Shown here one piece after another: positions 8,982 to 17,911 of a stretch of 64,000 nt of DNA. The stretch comes from Bacteroides neonati. Its GTDB lineage: Bacteria; Bacteroidota; Bacteroidia; Bacteroidales; Bacteroidaceae. The translations under genes and the position numbers were made by a program. Every line of letters begins with the position of its first letter. Within the stretch, counting starts at the first letter, position 1. Location: positions 62,001 through 126,000 of the forward strand of contig NZ_HG726022.1 in the NCBI RefSeq assembly GCF_000499785.1, given 5' to 3'. The notes beneath the pieces were generated by a model. That model saw only the letters and a list, made by a program, of their open reading frames with translations. It had not been told where the DNA came from and did not search any database.

Positions 8982-9533
8982 TTAGTCAATGCCAAAACAA
9001 GCTACCACTACTTGCTTTTCATCTTTGGTGTTAGGGTTTCTAACCATTAGACCAAACTCACCGGCATAAGGCTTTTTTAATTTTATTAAATATGATGTTT
9101 CGCCATATTTTTTGGCGGTGTATTCGATATAGGCCAATTTATCGTTATTTACGCCACCAAATGTGTTTGTTGATGATAACTCCGCTTTACGAACTTTCTT
9201 TGATGCTTCGAATTCAAAAATATTAATAATTGACATTGGGTCAGAGCTGTTATCCACTGCTTTAACTATTAAGTAAAAATCGTCATCTTTATTAGCTCGA
9301 GCACTTGCGCTCCCTCCCTTTATGTTAATTTTCGATTTTACTGAACCAATGCCTACTATATATAGTGAAGCACCAGCTTTCGTCTTCACCTGTGAATACT
9401 CTTTGTCTAATGGAATGGTTTTGTCTCCATTTACTATTACTGCCTCTCCAACAAATTCAGGTTCAGCATCTTGTGCGTTAGCCATACCTATAAAACACAT
9501 CAATAGAAAAGTGATTAATGCCTTTTTTTTCAT
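8982..9533 (-). CDS. Secreted protein of unknown function
   Basis: This 183-residue protein has a signal peptide ending in GMANAQ (about residues 1-20). The mature part is beta-rich, with FVGEAVIVNGDKTIPLDKEY, a glycine/serine/alanine stretch KINIKGGSASARANKDDDFYLIVKAVDN, and a C-terminal GEFGLMVRNPN...VVVACFGID. I recognise no family. The C-terminal wording resembles structural motifs of secreted proteins from other gut Bacteroidales, but I cannot assign a role. It is transcribed alone, facing away from the DUF1622 gene. Confidence 0.75.
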   Translation of the reverse strand: MKKKALITFLLMCFIGMANAQDAEPEFVGEAVIVNGDKTIPLDKEYSQVKTKAGASLYIVGIGSVKSKINIKGGSASARANKDDDFYLIVKAVDNSSDPMSIINIFEFEASKKVRKAELSSTNTFGGVNNDKLAYIEYTAKKYGETSYLIKLKKPYAGEFGLMVRNPNTKDEKQVVVACFGID

Positions 9534-9703
9534 AACTTTAGTTGATTTTTAATTATACTTTAATTTCATTATAGAAGTAAAGTCTTCTGTTAACAATGTT
9601 TCGAGTGTAAATATATACTAAACATTTATTGCACCATTTAATTTGCAAAAGAAAACGATAATTTTAATTATGATTAACTTTATTTTGCGATAAGGTAATG
9701 AAC

Positions 9704-9711
9704 TATTTTTG
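9704..9711 (+). promoter_or_regulatory. -7 promoter element for the DUF1622 gene
   Basis: TATTTTTG fits TAnnTTTG, with TTTG at 9684-9687 as a possible -33 element (16-nt spacer). It overlaps an upstream in-frame TTG, so translation should start at ATG 9757. Confidence 0.55.
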
Positions 9712-9756
9712 CGTAAACATTTACTTTGCGAGAGTTGTTTTAACTATAAAGACTCA

Positions 9757-10116
9757 ATGAATATGCTCACTCACTTTCTAGATTTACTTGCAACGATCAT
9801 CAGTGTCACCAGCCTCCTAATTGTTACTTATGGGGCGTTGATTGGTATTATTTATTTCCTGAAAAACGAGTTGAAACGATTTACGGGAAACTATTCTACT
9901 ACCAACATACGCCAGTTAAGAGCTACTTTCGGAACCTACCTGCTGCTCGGATTAGAATTTCTCATTGCTTCGGATATTTTGAAAACGGTGTTGGAACCGA
10001 CACTCAATGAATTGATCGTTCTAGGTAGTATTGTTGTGTTAAGAACCATTCTTTCGGTATTTTTAAACAAAGAGATAAAAGAACTCGAGGCAGAGGATAA
10101 ACAAGAGAAATTATAA
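9757..10116 (+). CDS. DUF1622 family inner membrane protein
   Basis: This 119-residue protein begins MNMLTHFLDLLATIISVTSLLIV. It has three predicted membrane helices (about 7-31, 61-78 and 85-105), a loop with RQLRATFGTYLLLGLEFLIASDI, and a charged C-terminus (KEIKELEAEDK). The LRATFG...LEFLIASDI run is the signature of DUF1622, a family of unknown function. The ATG at 9757 is preferred over the upstream TTG because the latter sits in the promoter element. The next gene, pabB, has its own promoter. Confidence 0.82.
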   Translation: MNMLTHFLDLLATIISVTSLLIVTYGALIGIIYFLKNELKRFTGNYSTTNIRQLRATFGTYLLLGLEFLIASDILKTVLEPTLNELIVLGSIVVLRTILSVFLNKEIKELEAEDKQEKL

Positions 10117-10127
10117 TTTCTTTTTGC

Positions 10128-10135
10128 TACATTTG
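10128..10135 (+). promoter_or_regulatory. -7 promoter element for pabB-pabC
   Basis: TACATTTG lies 23 bp before ATG 10158. It shows that the earlier in-frame ATG at 10137 would fall at or before the transcript start. Confidence 0.5.
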
Positions 10136-10157
10136 CATGCTTATAACAGAAAGTCGC

Positions 10158-11156
10158 ATGCAATTATATAATAAAAAAGAAGCTGTACAACGAATGAATG
10201 AACTGGCTACGCAGGGTAAGCCTTTTATTTTTATCATCAACTATGCACAAGATGGCTCGTATATCGAAGAGGTAAATGCTGTTGATCCCTCTCAACTGCT
10301 TTATCAACTCAACGGTTATACCAATGCCCCAACTCCCGAATGTGGTTCAATCGATAAAAAACATACGGAATCTGTTTTGTGGGAACCTCATCCGATTTCC
10401 TTCCCGCAATACAAAAAATCTTTTAATGTAGTCATGAACAACATCTTGGCAGGTAATAGTTTCCTGACCAACTTGACCTGTATGACTCCCATTAGTACGA
10501 ATCTAAGCCTCAAAGAGATATTCTACCACTCTCAAGCACCTTATAAACTATGGCTGAAAGACCGATTTGTGGTTTTCTCGCCGGAGATCTTTATACGCAT
10601 TCATCAAGGGCAGATAAGCTCTTATCCGATGAAGGGAACGATTGATGCCACGCTACCTCATGCAGAAGAGCTGCTTATGGCCGACGAAAAGGAGGCGGCA
10701 GAACATGCTACCATTGTCGATTTGATACGCAATGATCTGAGCATTGTTGCTTCGCAAGTCAACGTTTCGCGTTATCGATATGTCGATTCGATTGAAACCA
10801 ATCACGGACCTATCCTACAAACCAGTTCGGAGATTAGAGGAACTTTGCCCGACGATTACCTTTCCCGGTTGGGCGAAATCATATTTACATTGCTTCCGGC
10901 AGGGTCGATTACCGGGGCTCCCAAATGTAAAACATCCCAAATTATTGCTCAATCAGAAACTTATGACAGAGGTTTCTATACCGGTATTACTGGCTGTTTT
11001 GACGGCGAGAGTCTGGATAGTGCCGTGATGATTCGCTTCATCGAGCAATCGACAGATGGACTTGCTTTCAAAAGTGGGGGAGGAATTACCTGCAAAAGTT
11101 GTGCGGAAAATGAATATAACGAAATGATACAAAAAGTCTATGTGCCCATTTATTGA
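10158..11156 (+). CDS. pabB: Aminodeoxychorismate synthase component I
   Basis: PabB turns chorismate and ammonia into 4-amino-4-deoxychorismate for folate synthesis. The product is about 332 residues, the short form without the long N-terminal region of TrpE. Chorismate-binding motifs seen are NSFLTNLT, FSPEIFIR, the SYPMKGTI segment, EHATIVDLIRNDL, LPAGSITGAPK and the C-terminal GGGITCKS. The downstream pabC overlaps its last 17 bases, so the two act in sequence on the same intermediate. The glutamine amidotransferase partner (pabA) is not in the window. ATG 10158 is chosen over 10137 because of the promoter position. Confidence 0.93.
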   Translation: MQLYNKKEAVQRMNELATQGKPFIFIINYAQDGSYIEEVNAVDPSQLLYQLNGYTNAPTPECGSIDKKHTESVLWEPHPISFPQYKKSFNVVMNNILAGNSFLTNLTCMTPISTNLSLKEIFYHSQAPYKLWLKDRFVVFSPEIFIRIHQGQISSYPMKGTIDATLPHAEELLMADEKEAAEHATIVDLIRNDLSIVASQVNVSRYRYVDSIETNHGPILQTSSEIRGTLPDDYLSRLGEIIFTLLPAGSITGAPKCKTSQIIAQSETYDRGFYTGITGCFDGESLDSAVMIRFIEQSTDGLAFKSGGGITCKSCAENEYNEMIQKVYVPIY

Positions 11157-11736
11157 AACTATTCGAGTAGAACAAGGCGTGCTGCTCCATATCGATTATC
11201 ACAATCAAAGGATGAATGATACGCGTTCGGCTTTCTGGCCCAATGCAAAACCGCTTGATCTGAACCATTTCTTGCTGCCGCCTACAGCTGAAGGAGTGAT
11301 GAAGTGCCGGGTCGTTTATTCGGATGTCATTGAGGAGGTTAGCTACACTCCTTATTCGATTCGTCCTGTACGTTCCTTGCGTATTGTTTGTTCGGATACA
11401 ATTAACTATACGTACAAGAGTACCGATAGAGAGGCGCTCAATCAACTTTACGAACAAAGAGATACAAAAGATGATGTGTTGATTATAAAAAATGGATACA
11501 TTACCGATACTTCCATAGCCAATGTAGCTCTTTTTGACGGCACCCATTGGTTTACACCGAAGCATCCGTTGCTTAAGGGAACGCAAAGAGCACAGCTGCT
11601 TCAAAAAGGAATCATTCAGGAGAAAGAGATAATGCTCGAAGAACTCTTTTCCTTTTCGCAAATGACAATATTTAATGCTATGATTCCCTTTCAATCGCTC
11701 GTGCTTGACGTGAATTCAGCATTTATTTCGTATTAA
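11140..11736 (+). CDS. pabC: Aminodeoxychorismate lyase (class IV aminotransferase fold)
   Basis: PabC uses pyridoxal phosphate to release pyruvate from aminodeoxychorismate and give 4-aminobenzoate. The 198-residue protein is shorter than E. coli PabC (about 270), as is common in Bacteroidetes. The likely PLP lysine is in NYTYKSTDR, and the TDTSIANVALF run is the conserved family IV motif. It overlaps the end of pabB by 17 bases. The pairing makes the assignment firmer than the sequence alone, since other class IV enzymes look similar. Confidence 0.88.
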   Translation: MCPFIETIRVEQGVLLHIDYHNQRMNDTRSAFWPNAKPLDLNHFLLPPTAEGVMKCRVVYSDVIEEVSYTPYSIRPVRSLRIVCSDTINYTYKSTDREALNQLYEQRDTKDDVLIIKNGYITDTSIANVALFDGTHWFTPKHPLLKGTQRAQLLQKGIIQEKEIMLEELFSFSQMTIFNAMIPFQSLVLDVNSAFISY

Positions 11737-11922
11737 TTTATATTTTGAGTTTTATTAACAAATATAAATTGTAACACTGTGAACAAAGGCTGTTTGGGAT
11801 GCGTTATATTATTGTGTTTTTCATAGTATTAGATATAAGATTAATTAGAAGAGATTGTACCCGCTTGTGATAAGTAAGTACGTCAAAGGCAGAGGCGTCT
11901 GTTCTTTTTTGATAAATGTGTT

Positions 11923-11952
11923 AAAGCATCGATTCTTCGGAGTCGATGCTTT
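11923..11952 (+). terminator. Rho-independent terminator with a UUCG loop
   Basis: AAAGCATCGA (11923-11932) pairs with TCGATGCTTT (11943-11952). The inner bases close a stable TTCG tetraloop, and a T run follows. Confidence 0.8.
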
Positions 11953-12000
11953 TTTAATTCCTTTTTATCTCGTTTTTTAGTTAGTTACAAATAAAATTCG

Positions 12001-12008
12001 TACGTTTG
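12001..12008 (+). promoter_or_regulatory. -7 promoter element for the DUF2461-yhcH-glgB run
   Basis: TACGTTTG matches TAnnTTTG, 23 bp before ATG 12031. Confidence 0.55.
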
Positions 12009-12030
12009 TGGGACATAAAAGCAGAAAAGA

Positions 12031-12702
12031 ATGACAATGAATACATCCATCATCTTTCGATTCTTAAAAGAACTAAGCGAAAACAACAATCGTGAATGGT
12101 TCAACGAACACCGCCAGACGTATACCGAGGTGCAGGCAGAATTCCAAAAGCTCCTGACAGTTATTATTGATCGTATCTCGCTTTTCGATGAGAGTATCAG
12201 AGGCATAGCGGCTGGCGACTGTACTTATCGCATCTATCGCGATACCCGCTTCTCGTCCGATAAAACTCCCTATAAGACTCATATTGGCGGCTACATCAAT
12301 GCCAAAGGCAAAAAGTCCGATCATTGCGGATACTACGTTCATCTCGAACCGGGCAACTGCATGTTGGCAGGTGGAAGCCTGTGTTTGCCTCCCAAGGTCT
12401 TAAAAGCTGTTAGACAGTCTATCTACGATAATATCGAAGAGTACCGTTCTATTGTAGAAGACCCTGCATTTAAGAAATTCTATCCCGTAGTAGGCGAGAA
12501 TTTTCTAAAAACAGCTCCCAAAGGCTTTCCGAAAGATTTTAAATACATTGACTATCTCAAATGCAAGGAATTTGTATGTTCCTATCAGGTACCCGATGAC
12601 TTCTTTACGTCACCCGATCTGTTGGATCGTACCGAAGAGGCCTTCCGGCAGTTTAAACGTTTTTCGGATTTTCTGAATTATACCATCGATGATTTCGAAT
12701 GA
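12031..12702 (+). CDS. DUF2461 (TIGR02453) family protein
   Basis: This 223-residue soluble protein matches DUF2461. Marks are an N-terminal FRFLKELSENNNREWFNEHR, then TYRIYRDTRFSSDKTPYKTHIGGYIN, GYYVHLEPGNCMLAGGS and a C-terminal helical part. The family is widespread in Bacteroidetes and has no established function. The codon start could be ATG 12031 or ATG 12037. It heads a run of three same-strand genes (yhcH-like and glgB follow at short spacing), although a shared function is not obvious. Confidence 0.88.
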   Translation: MTMNTSIIFRFLKELSENNNREWFNEHRQTYTEVQAEFQKLLTVIIDRISLFDESIRGIAAGDCTYRIYRDTRFSSDKTPYKTHIGGYINAKGKKSDHCGYYVHLEPGNCMLAGGSLCLPPKVLKAVRQSIYDNIEEYRSIVEDPAFKKFYPVVGENFLKTAPKGFPKDFKYIDYLKCKEFVCSYQVPDDFFTSPDLLDRTEEAFRQFKRFSDFLNYTIDDFE

Positions 12703-12743
12703 AAATAGATAATAACTAACATCAATAACAAAAACTTATACTC

Positions 12744-13190
12744 ATGGTAGTAGATACATTAGACAATTTGCAAAAGTACGCATCACTGAATCCTTTATTC
12801 GCACAAGCTATTGATTTTATTCTCACACACGACCTCCATGCAATGGAAGTAGGTAAGACGGAATTGAAAGGACAAGATTTGGTTGTGAACATTGCACAAA
12901 CTGCTCCTAAAACGAAAGAACAAGCTAAACTGGAAACACATAATGCTTTTATCGACATCCAGATACCTCTTTCGGGAACAGAAATCATGGGTTATACCGC
13001 CGGTAAAGACTGTGTGCCTGCCGATGCTGCTTACGATGCAGAGAAAGACATTACGTTCTTTGACGGATTGGCCGAAAGCTATATTCCTGTTAAACCGGGT
13101 ATGTTTGCCATTTTCTTTCCGCAAGACGGACACGCACCGGGTATCACCCCCGATGGTGTGAAAAAAGTAATTGTAAAGGTGAAAGCATAA
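12744..13190 (+). CDS. YhcH/YjgK/YiaL family protein
   Basis: This 148-residue protein belongs to the DUF386 beta-helix family (YhcH/EbgC-like). Members are small cupin-like sugar-binding proteins, some linked to sialic acid or beta-galactoside use. Typical segments are DFILTHDLHAMEVGKTEL, the central ETHNAFIDIQIPLSGTEIMGY and the C-terminal FAIFFPQDGHAPGI, which holds a probable metal-binding His. It lies 27 bp before glgB. Confidence 0.9.
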   Translation: MVVDTLDNLQKYASLNPLFAQAIDFILTHDLHAMEVGKTELKGQDLVVNIAQTAPKTKEQAKLETHNAFIDIQIPLSGTEIMGYTAGKDCVPADAAYDAEKDITFFDGLAESYIPVKPGMFAIFFPQDGHAPGITPDGVKKVIVKVKA

Positions 13191-13217
13191 ACCACTGAAT
13201 TAAATACATCCTATTAT

Positions 13218-15227
13218 ATGGAAAAGACACTTCATCTGATTAAAAACGACCCCTGGTTAGAGCCTTTTACCGAGGCCATTGCCGGACGTCATCAGCACGC
13301 TCTTGATAAAGAGTCGGAACTGACCAATAAGGGAAAGCAAACACTCTCGGACTTTGCTTCGGGGTATCTCTATTTTGGTTTGCATCGTACAGACAAGGGC
13401 TGGACGTTTCGCGAATGGGCTCCCAATGCCACACATATCTATCTGGTAGGAACGTTCAATAACTGGGAAGAAAGAACTACCTATAAACTGCAACCGATCG
13501 GAAATGGTAACTGGGAGATAAACTTGCCGGCAGATGCCATGCAACATGGCGATCTGTATAAGTTGATGATGCATTGGGACGGTGGTCAGGGCGAGCGTAT
13601 ACCTGCATGGGCTACGCGCGTGGTACAAGACCGGCAAACGACTATATTCAGTGCGCAAGTGTGGAATCCGGAACAGGAATTTAAGTTTACGAAGAAGGAG
13701 TTTAAACCTTCGGCTAAGCCGTTGCTTATCTATGAGTGCCACATTGGTATGGCTCAGAAAGAAGAGAAAGTAGGCACATACAATGAGTTTCGTGAAAAGA
13801 TTCTTCCTCGTATAGCCAAGGCAGGATACAACTGTATTCAGATCATGGGTATTCAGGAACATCCTTACTATGGTAGCTTTGGTTATCACGTATCGAGCTT
13901 CTTTGCTGCTTCTTCGCGTTTCGGTACTCCCGAAGAACTTAAGGAGCTGATTGATACAGCCCATGCGTTGGGTATTGCTGTGATTATGGATATTGTTCAC
14001 TCACACGCTGTAAAGAATGAGGTCGAAGGCTTAAGCAATTTTGCAGGAGACCCTAATCAATATTTCTATCCCGACGAACGTCGGGAGCATCCTGCTTGGG
14101 ATTCGCTTTGTTTTGATTACGGTAAGAATGAAGTGCTGCATTTCCTACTCTCCAATTGCAAATACTGGCTGGAAGAATACGAACTCGATGGCTTCCGTTT
14201 CGATGGTGTAACCTCCATGCTCTATCTCAGCCATGGTTTGGGTGAGTCGTTCTCCGACTATAATGACTATTTCAACGGTCATCAGGACGATAATGCCATC
14301 TGCTACCTTACCCTTGCCAATGAGTTGATTCATCAGGTGAATCCGCGGGCAATCACCATTGCCGAAGAGGTATCGGGTATGCCCGGTATTGCTGCAAAGA
14401 TAGAAGACGGTGGCTATGGGTTTGATTACCGCATGGCGATGAACATTCCCGACTATTGGATCAAAACGATCAAGGAGAAGATAGATGAAGATTGGAAACC
14501 ATCCAGCATGTTCTGGGAAGTAACCAATCGGCGCAAAGATGAGAAGACCATCTCGTACACCGAAAGTCACGATCAGGCCTTGGTAGGCGATAAAACCATT
14601 ATCTTCCGCTTGATTGATGCCGATATGTATTGGCATATGCAAAAGGGCGACGAGAATTACATCGTGAACCGAGGCATTGCGCTGCATAAAATGATTCGTT
14701 TGCTTACGGCAACAACCATCAATGGAGGATACCTGAATTTTATGGGCAATGAATTCGGACATCCCGAATGGATAGATTTCCCTCGTCAGGGCAATGGGTG
14801 GTCGTGCAAATACGCCCGTCGGCAATGGGATTTGGTCGATAACAAGAACCTGACCTATCATTATATGGCAGACTTTGACGAAGCGATGCTTAAGATCATC
14901 AAAGGAGTCAAAGGTTTCGAGTCAACGCCTGTTCAGGAGATCTGGCACAATGATGCCGATCAGATATTGGCTTACCAACGTAAGGATTTGATTTTTGTGT
15001 TTAACTTCAACCCCAAGCAATCTTTTGTTGATTATGGCTTCTTGGTAGCTCCGGGTGCTTACGAAGTGGTACTGAATACCGATAGTACCTTGTTTGGCGG
15101 CAATGGCTTGGCTGATGATAGTGTGACACATTTTACAACTTCCGATCCGTTGTATCAGAGAGAGAAGAAAGAATGGTTGAAGCTCTATGTGCCGGCACGT
15201 ACGGCAGTAGTGCTTAGAAAGAAGTAG
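13218..15227 (+). CDS. glgB: 1,4-alpha-glucan branching enzyme (GH13)
   Basis: It forms alpha-1,6 branches in glycogen by cutting and transferring alpha-1,4 chains. The 669-residue protein has an N-terminal CBM48 domain (FREWAPNATHIYLVGTFNNW), the GH13 barrel, and a C-terminal beta domain. Catalytic residues visible are the nucleophile in DGFRFDGVTSM (Asp329), the acid/base in ITIAEEVSG (Glu383), and the transition-state Asp in YTESHDQ. The length and the HVSSFFAASSRFGTPEELKELID stretch are of the eukaryote-like branching-enzyme type usual in Bacteroides. A GH13 amylase gene converges on it from the other strand, separated by a double hairpin. Confidence 0.95.
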   Translation: MEKTLHLIKNDPWLEPFTEAIAGRHQHALDKESELTNKGKQTLSDFASGYLYFGLHRTDKGWTFREWAPNATHIYLVGTFNNWEERTTYKLQPIGNGNWEINLPADAMQHGDLYKLMMHWDGGQGERIPAWATRVVQDRQTTIFSAQVWNPEQEFKFTKKEFKPSAKPLLIYECHIGMAQKEEKVGTYNEFREKILPRIAKAGYNCIQIMGIQEHPYYGSFGYHVSSFFAASSRFGTPEELKELIDTAHALGIAVIMDIVHSHAVKNEVEGLSNFAGDPNQYFYPDERREHPAWDSLCFDYGKNEVLHFLLSNCKYWLEEYELDGFRFDGVTSMLYLSHGLGESFSDYNDYFNGHQDDNAICYLTLANELIHQVNPRAITIAEEVSGMPGIAAKIEDGGYGFDYRMAMNIPDYWIKTIKEKIDEDWKPSSMFWEVTNRRKDEKTISYTESHDQALVGDKTIIFRLIDADMYWHMQKGDENYIVNRGIALHKMIRLLTATTINGGYLNFMGNEFGHPEWIDFPRQGNGWSCKYARRQWDLVDNKNLTYHYMADFDEAMLKIIKGVKGFESTPVQEIWHNDADQILAYQRKDLIFVFNFNPKQSFVDYGFLVAPGAYEVVLNTDSTLFGGNGLADDSVTHFTTSDPLYQREKKEWLKLYVPARTAVVLRKK

Positions 15228-15244
15228 TTAATCTCTTACATAGG

Positions 15245-15326
15245 AATACGTACTCTTGGTATCAAAGAGTACGTATTCATTCCTACCAAAAGTACGTACT
15301 CTTACTATGAATGAGTACGTACTTTT
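15245..15326. terminator. Tandem hairpins between glgB and the amylase gene
   Basis: Two hairpins lie between the convergent genes. The first is AATACGTACTCTT (15245-15257) with 15265-15277. The second is AAAAGTACGTACTC (15288-15301) with 15313-15326. Both share an AGTACGTA core, so the arms could also pair across hairpins. They probably end both transcripts. A relative of this sequence occurs at 48420-48475. Confidence 0.7.
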
Positions 15327-15337
15327 GTTTTATATGC

Positions 15338-17041
15338 TTATAGCTTGATTTTTAGTATTTTGCCTCCGTATGTACCAATCGAAAATTCAGTTGCTTTGTA
15401 GGGCAACAGGCAAATTTCTTCTACTTTTCCGGTTAGTAGATCGGTGGCTTTGTACACATCCATCTGTGGTATTTGCAGGAAATCGAAGGCGTGAGAGGGT
15501 ATATTGATGGCAATATCTACCGGCTGATTGTCGAAGTTGACCGCAATGAACAGCAATTCATTGTTGTATTTGCGCAGAAACGTATACTGTTTATGCTCAT
15601 TGAATCGCCAACCGTTTTGATTGGCATACATCAGGTCGAAAAATAACCCTTGCGCAATGGCTTTCTCCTGTGAAGCAATCGTAAGGATGGTGCGGTATAA
15701 GGCGTAGATGCTCTTTTGCTCTTTGGTCAATAGCTTGCCGTCAAAGGTACCTTCGTTGCGCCAGCGGCGAATGGTGTCTACACTCCAATAATCAAAGATG
15801 GTGGTACGCCCGTCTCGTCCGCTGAACCCTTCGGTATCCATGCCCATCTCGCCAAACTCCTGACCGAAGTAAATCATCATCGGGTTGGTATTCATACAGG
15901 CCGATACGATAAGTGCCGGAATGGCTTTGTATGGATTGCCGACAAAGAAATCGGAAGCAATGCGTTGCTCATCATGGTTCTCTAGAAAGTTCAACATACG
16001 TTTTTCAATACCTCCCAGGTTCTGCCAACTGCGTGTGATGGCAGTGGCAGAGTCGTATCCGCAAGATACGTTGCGCAGGGTATCGTACAGCCCCACTTTG
16101 TCATATAGATAGTCGAACCTGCCTCGTTGCAGGTAGTTGTGATACTCATCGGGGTTGTACACTTCGGCTATGAAAAGCAGGTGTGGATATGCCTCCTTTA
16201 CTTGCGGAATGGCCCATTCCCAAAACTCTACCGGCACCATCTCGGCCATATCGCAACGAAAGGCATCTACCTGTTTGGAAGACCAGAACAGCAGGATATC
16301 GAGCATTTTTAACCAGGTATCGGGAATGGGAGAGAAGCTGCACGTACCACCGTTCTGGTAATCGACTCCATAGTTCAGTTTGATGGTTTCGTACCAATCG
16401 GATATGTTGGGGTAGGCATCGAAACGGTTATTGCCCGTAGCCTTGGCCGGATATTCTTTGTAAGCTTCGTCTGCACCCGCCTTCATGTCGAACTGTCCAC
16501 GCAGTTCGGATTGCGGAATGTAGTAAAAGTTGTTGTATGGACTGAAAGAACAGGTCATATCGTCATTGGCACCCAATTCAACGGTTCCATCGGGTTGTGC
16601 ATCCGAATGATACTGACGGGCTACGTGATTGGGCACAAAATCGATGATTACCTTCAACCCTGCCTTGTGTGTACGTGCAACCAATTGTTCGAACTCTTTC
16701 ATGCGTTCGGGCACCCGGGTGGCAATGTCCGGATCAATATCATAATAATCTTTGATGGCATAGGGCGAACCGGCCTTACCTTTCACAATAGCGGGATGGT
16801 CGGGGTGGATATGGTATGCACTGTAATCGGTCTGCGTGGCGTGCTCAATGACACCCGTATACCAGATGTGTGTAGTGCCCAACTTCTTTATCTCTTTGAG
16901 AGCCTTGGGCGTAAAGTCGGCCATTTTTCCACATCCGTTCGTATGTATGTCGCCATTGTTGATACATCCGCTGTTGTTATTGCCAAACAGACGGGTAAAC
17001 ACTTGGTATATAATCAGTTTCTCTTCGTTCTTTATCTCCAT
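15338..17041 (-). CDS. Cytoplasmic GH13 alpha-amylase family protein
   Basis: This 567-residue protein has no signal peptide, so it acts on intracellular alpha-glucans. Barrel motifs in order are TTHIWYTGVIEHA, IIDFVPNHVARQ, VDAFRCDMAEMVP (nucleophile Asp), FIAEVYN (acid/base Glu) and LENHDEQR (third carboxylate). A C-terminal all-beta domain begins near residue 480. Together with glgB across the gap it suggests glycogen or maltodextrin turnover. The exact bond specificity is not evident. Its ATG (17041) lies inside the end of the upstream patatin gene, so the two are probably co-transcribed. Confidence 0.9.
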   Translation of the reverse strand: MEIKNEEKLIIYQVFTRLFGNNNSGCINNGDIHTNGCGKMADFTPKALKEIKKLGTTHIWYTGVIEHATQTDYSAYHIHPDHPAIVKGKAGSPYAIKDYYDIDPDIATRVPERMKEFEQLVARTHKAGLKVIIDFVPNHVARQYHSDAQPDGTVELGANDDMTCSFSPYNNFYYIPQSELRGQFDMKAGADEAYKEYPAKATGNNRFDAYPNISDWYETIKLNYGVDYQNGGTCSFSPIPDTWLKMLDILLFWSSKQVDAFRCDMAEMVPVEFWEWAIPQVKEAYPHLLFIAEVYNPDEYHNYLQRGRFDYLYDKVGLYDTLRNVSCGYDSATAITRSWQNLGGIEKRMLNFLENHDEQRIASDFFVGNPYKAIPALIVSACMNTNPMMIYFGQEFGEMGMDTEGFSGRDGRTTIFDYWSVDTIRRWRNEGTFDGKLLTKEQKSIYALYRTILTIASQEKAIAQGLFFDLMYANQNGWRFNEHKQYTFLRKYNNELLFIAVNFDNQPVDIAINIPSHAFDFLQIPQMDVYKATDLLTGKVEEICLLPYKATEFSIGTYGGKILKIKL

Positions 17042-17838
17042 ACTTTTCCTTTCTCTTCGGTAAGCTGATCGAGTATAGCGTTGGCGGTGTCGTAGCCTTG
17101 CTCAAAGATCTCTTCGGCTTTCTCCAGTTCGCTATTGCTGTATCCGTTCAAGTTGTAGGGTTCGATAAGCAGGTCGCAGTTTTCGCGTTCGGGGAAGGTA
17201 TTGGCACGAAACATAAAGTGATACGAACGCATGGCGATGCTTACGATATTCATTTTGTACTTTTCGGCTACCAGCGGGCTTACGTTGACTGCTACTACCT
17301 TTTCGCATTGGTTGCGCAGCACCGATACGGGAAGATTCATGAACAATCCCCCGTCTACATAGTGCGTATTGTTGATCCGTACGGGAGTAAACATAACCGG
17401 CATGCAGCACGATGCCGCTACACGCTCGGCAATACTGCCTTTGGTGAAGTGCACACTCTTGCCGTGATCCAGATCGGTAGCGGTGATGATAAGCGGTATT
17501 TTCAGGTCTTCGATCTTCTGCGCTTTGAGGTTGGTTTTCAGAAAGTCAATAAATTCTCCCAATTCAAACAATCCGACTTTGGGAATAACCAGTTTGGTGA
17601 GGTCTTGAAACTTGTGTCCCGAAAAGTAATCGAGGACACGGTATGGCTCATTGCCATCGGCATAAAACACACCGGCTAAAGCACCTGCGCTGACACCTGC
17701 AATGATGTCGGGTTTCACGTTGTGTTCTAAAAGCGATTGAATCACACCGAGGTGGGCAAATCCTTTGATGAACCCACCACTCAGTGCGTAGCCAATGTTA
17801 TACATTTTTTGATGACTTTCCATTTTTCGTTTATCCAT
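17032..17838 (-). CDS. Patatin-like phospholipase
   Basis: This 268-residue protein is a bacterial patatin: the glycine-rich oxyanion stretch ALSGGFIKGFAHLG (near 18-31), the nucleophile elbow GVSAGALAG (Ser50), and the second catalytic residue in YVDGGLF. Such enzymes hydrolyse acyl esters of lipids. No signal peptide is visible. It overlaps the amylase start by ten bases. A TACTTTCG promoter-like element stands about 25 bp upstream of its start. Confidence 0.9.
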   Translation of the reverse strand: MDKRKMESHQKMYNIGYALSGGFIKGFAHLGVIQSLLEHNVKPDIIAGVSAGALAGVFYADGNEPYRVLDYFSGHKFQDLTKLVIPKVGLFELGEFIDFLKTNLKAQKIEDLKIPLIITATDLDHGKSVHFTKGSIAERVAASCCMPVMFTPVRINNTHYVDGGLFMNLPVSVLRNQCEKVVAVNVSPLVAEKYKMNIVSIAMRSYHFMFRANTFPERENCDLLIEPYNLNGYSNSELEKAEEIFEQGYDTANAILDQLTEEKGKVWR

Positions 17839-17911
17839 TAACGTTGATAGTACGCCACGAAAGTAATAAAATTATGGAAAGTAAGGATGTTATGTACCGA
17901 AAATAATTCGT

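Larger units (their letters stand above)
11737..12030. other. Intergenic region after pabC
   Basis: A 294-bp gap carries no open frame that I can support. It contains a Rho-independent hairpin (11923-11952) and a -7 element at 12001-12008. The spacing leaves about 185 bp of possible 3' UTR or a small RNA before the hairpin. Confidence 0.5.
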
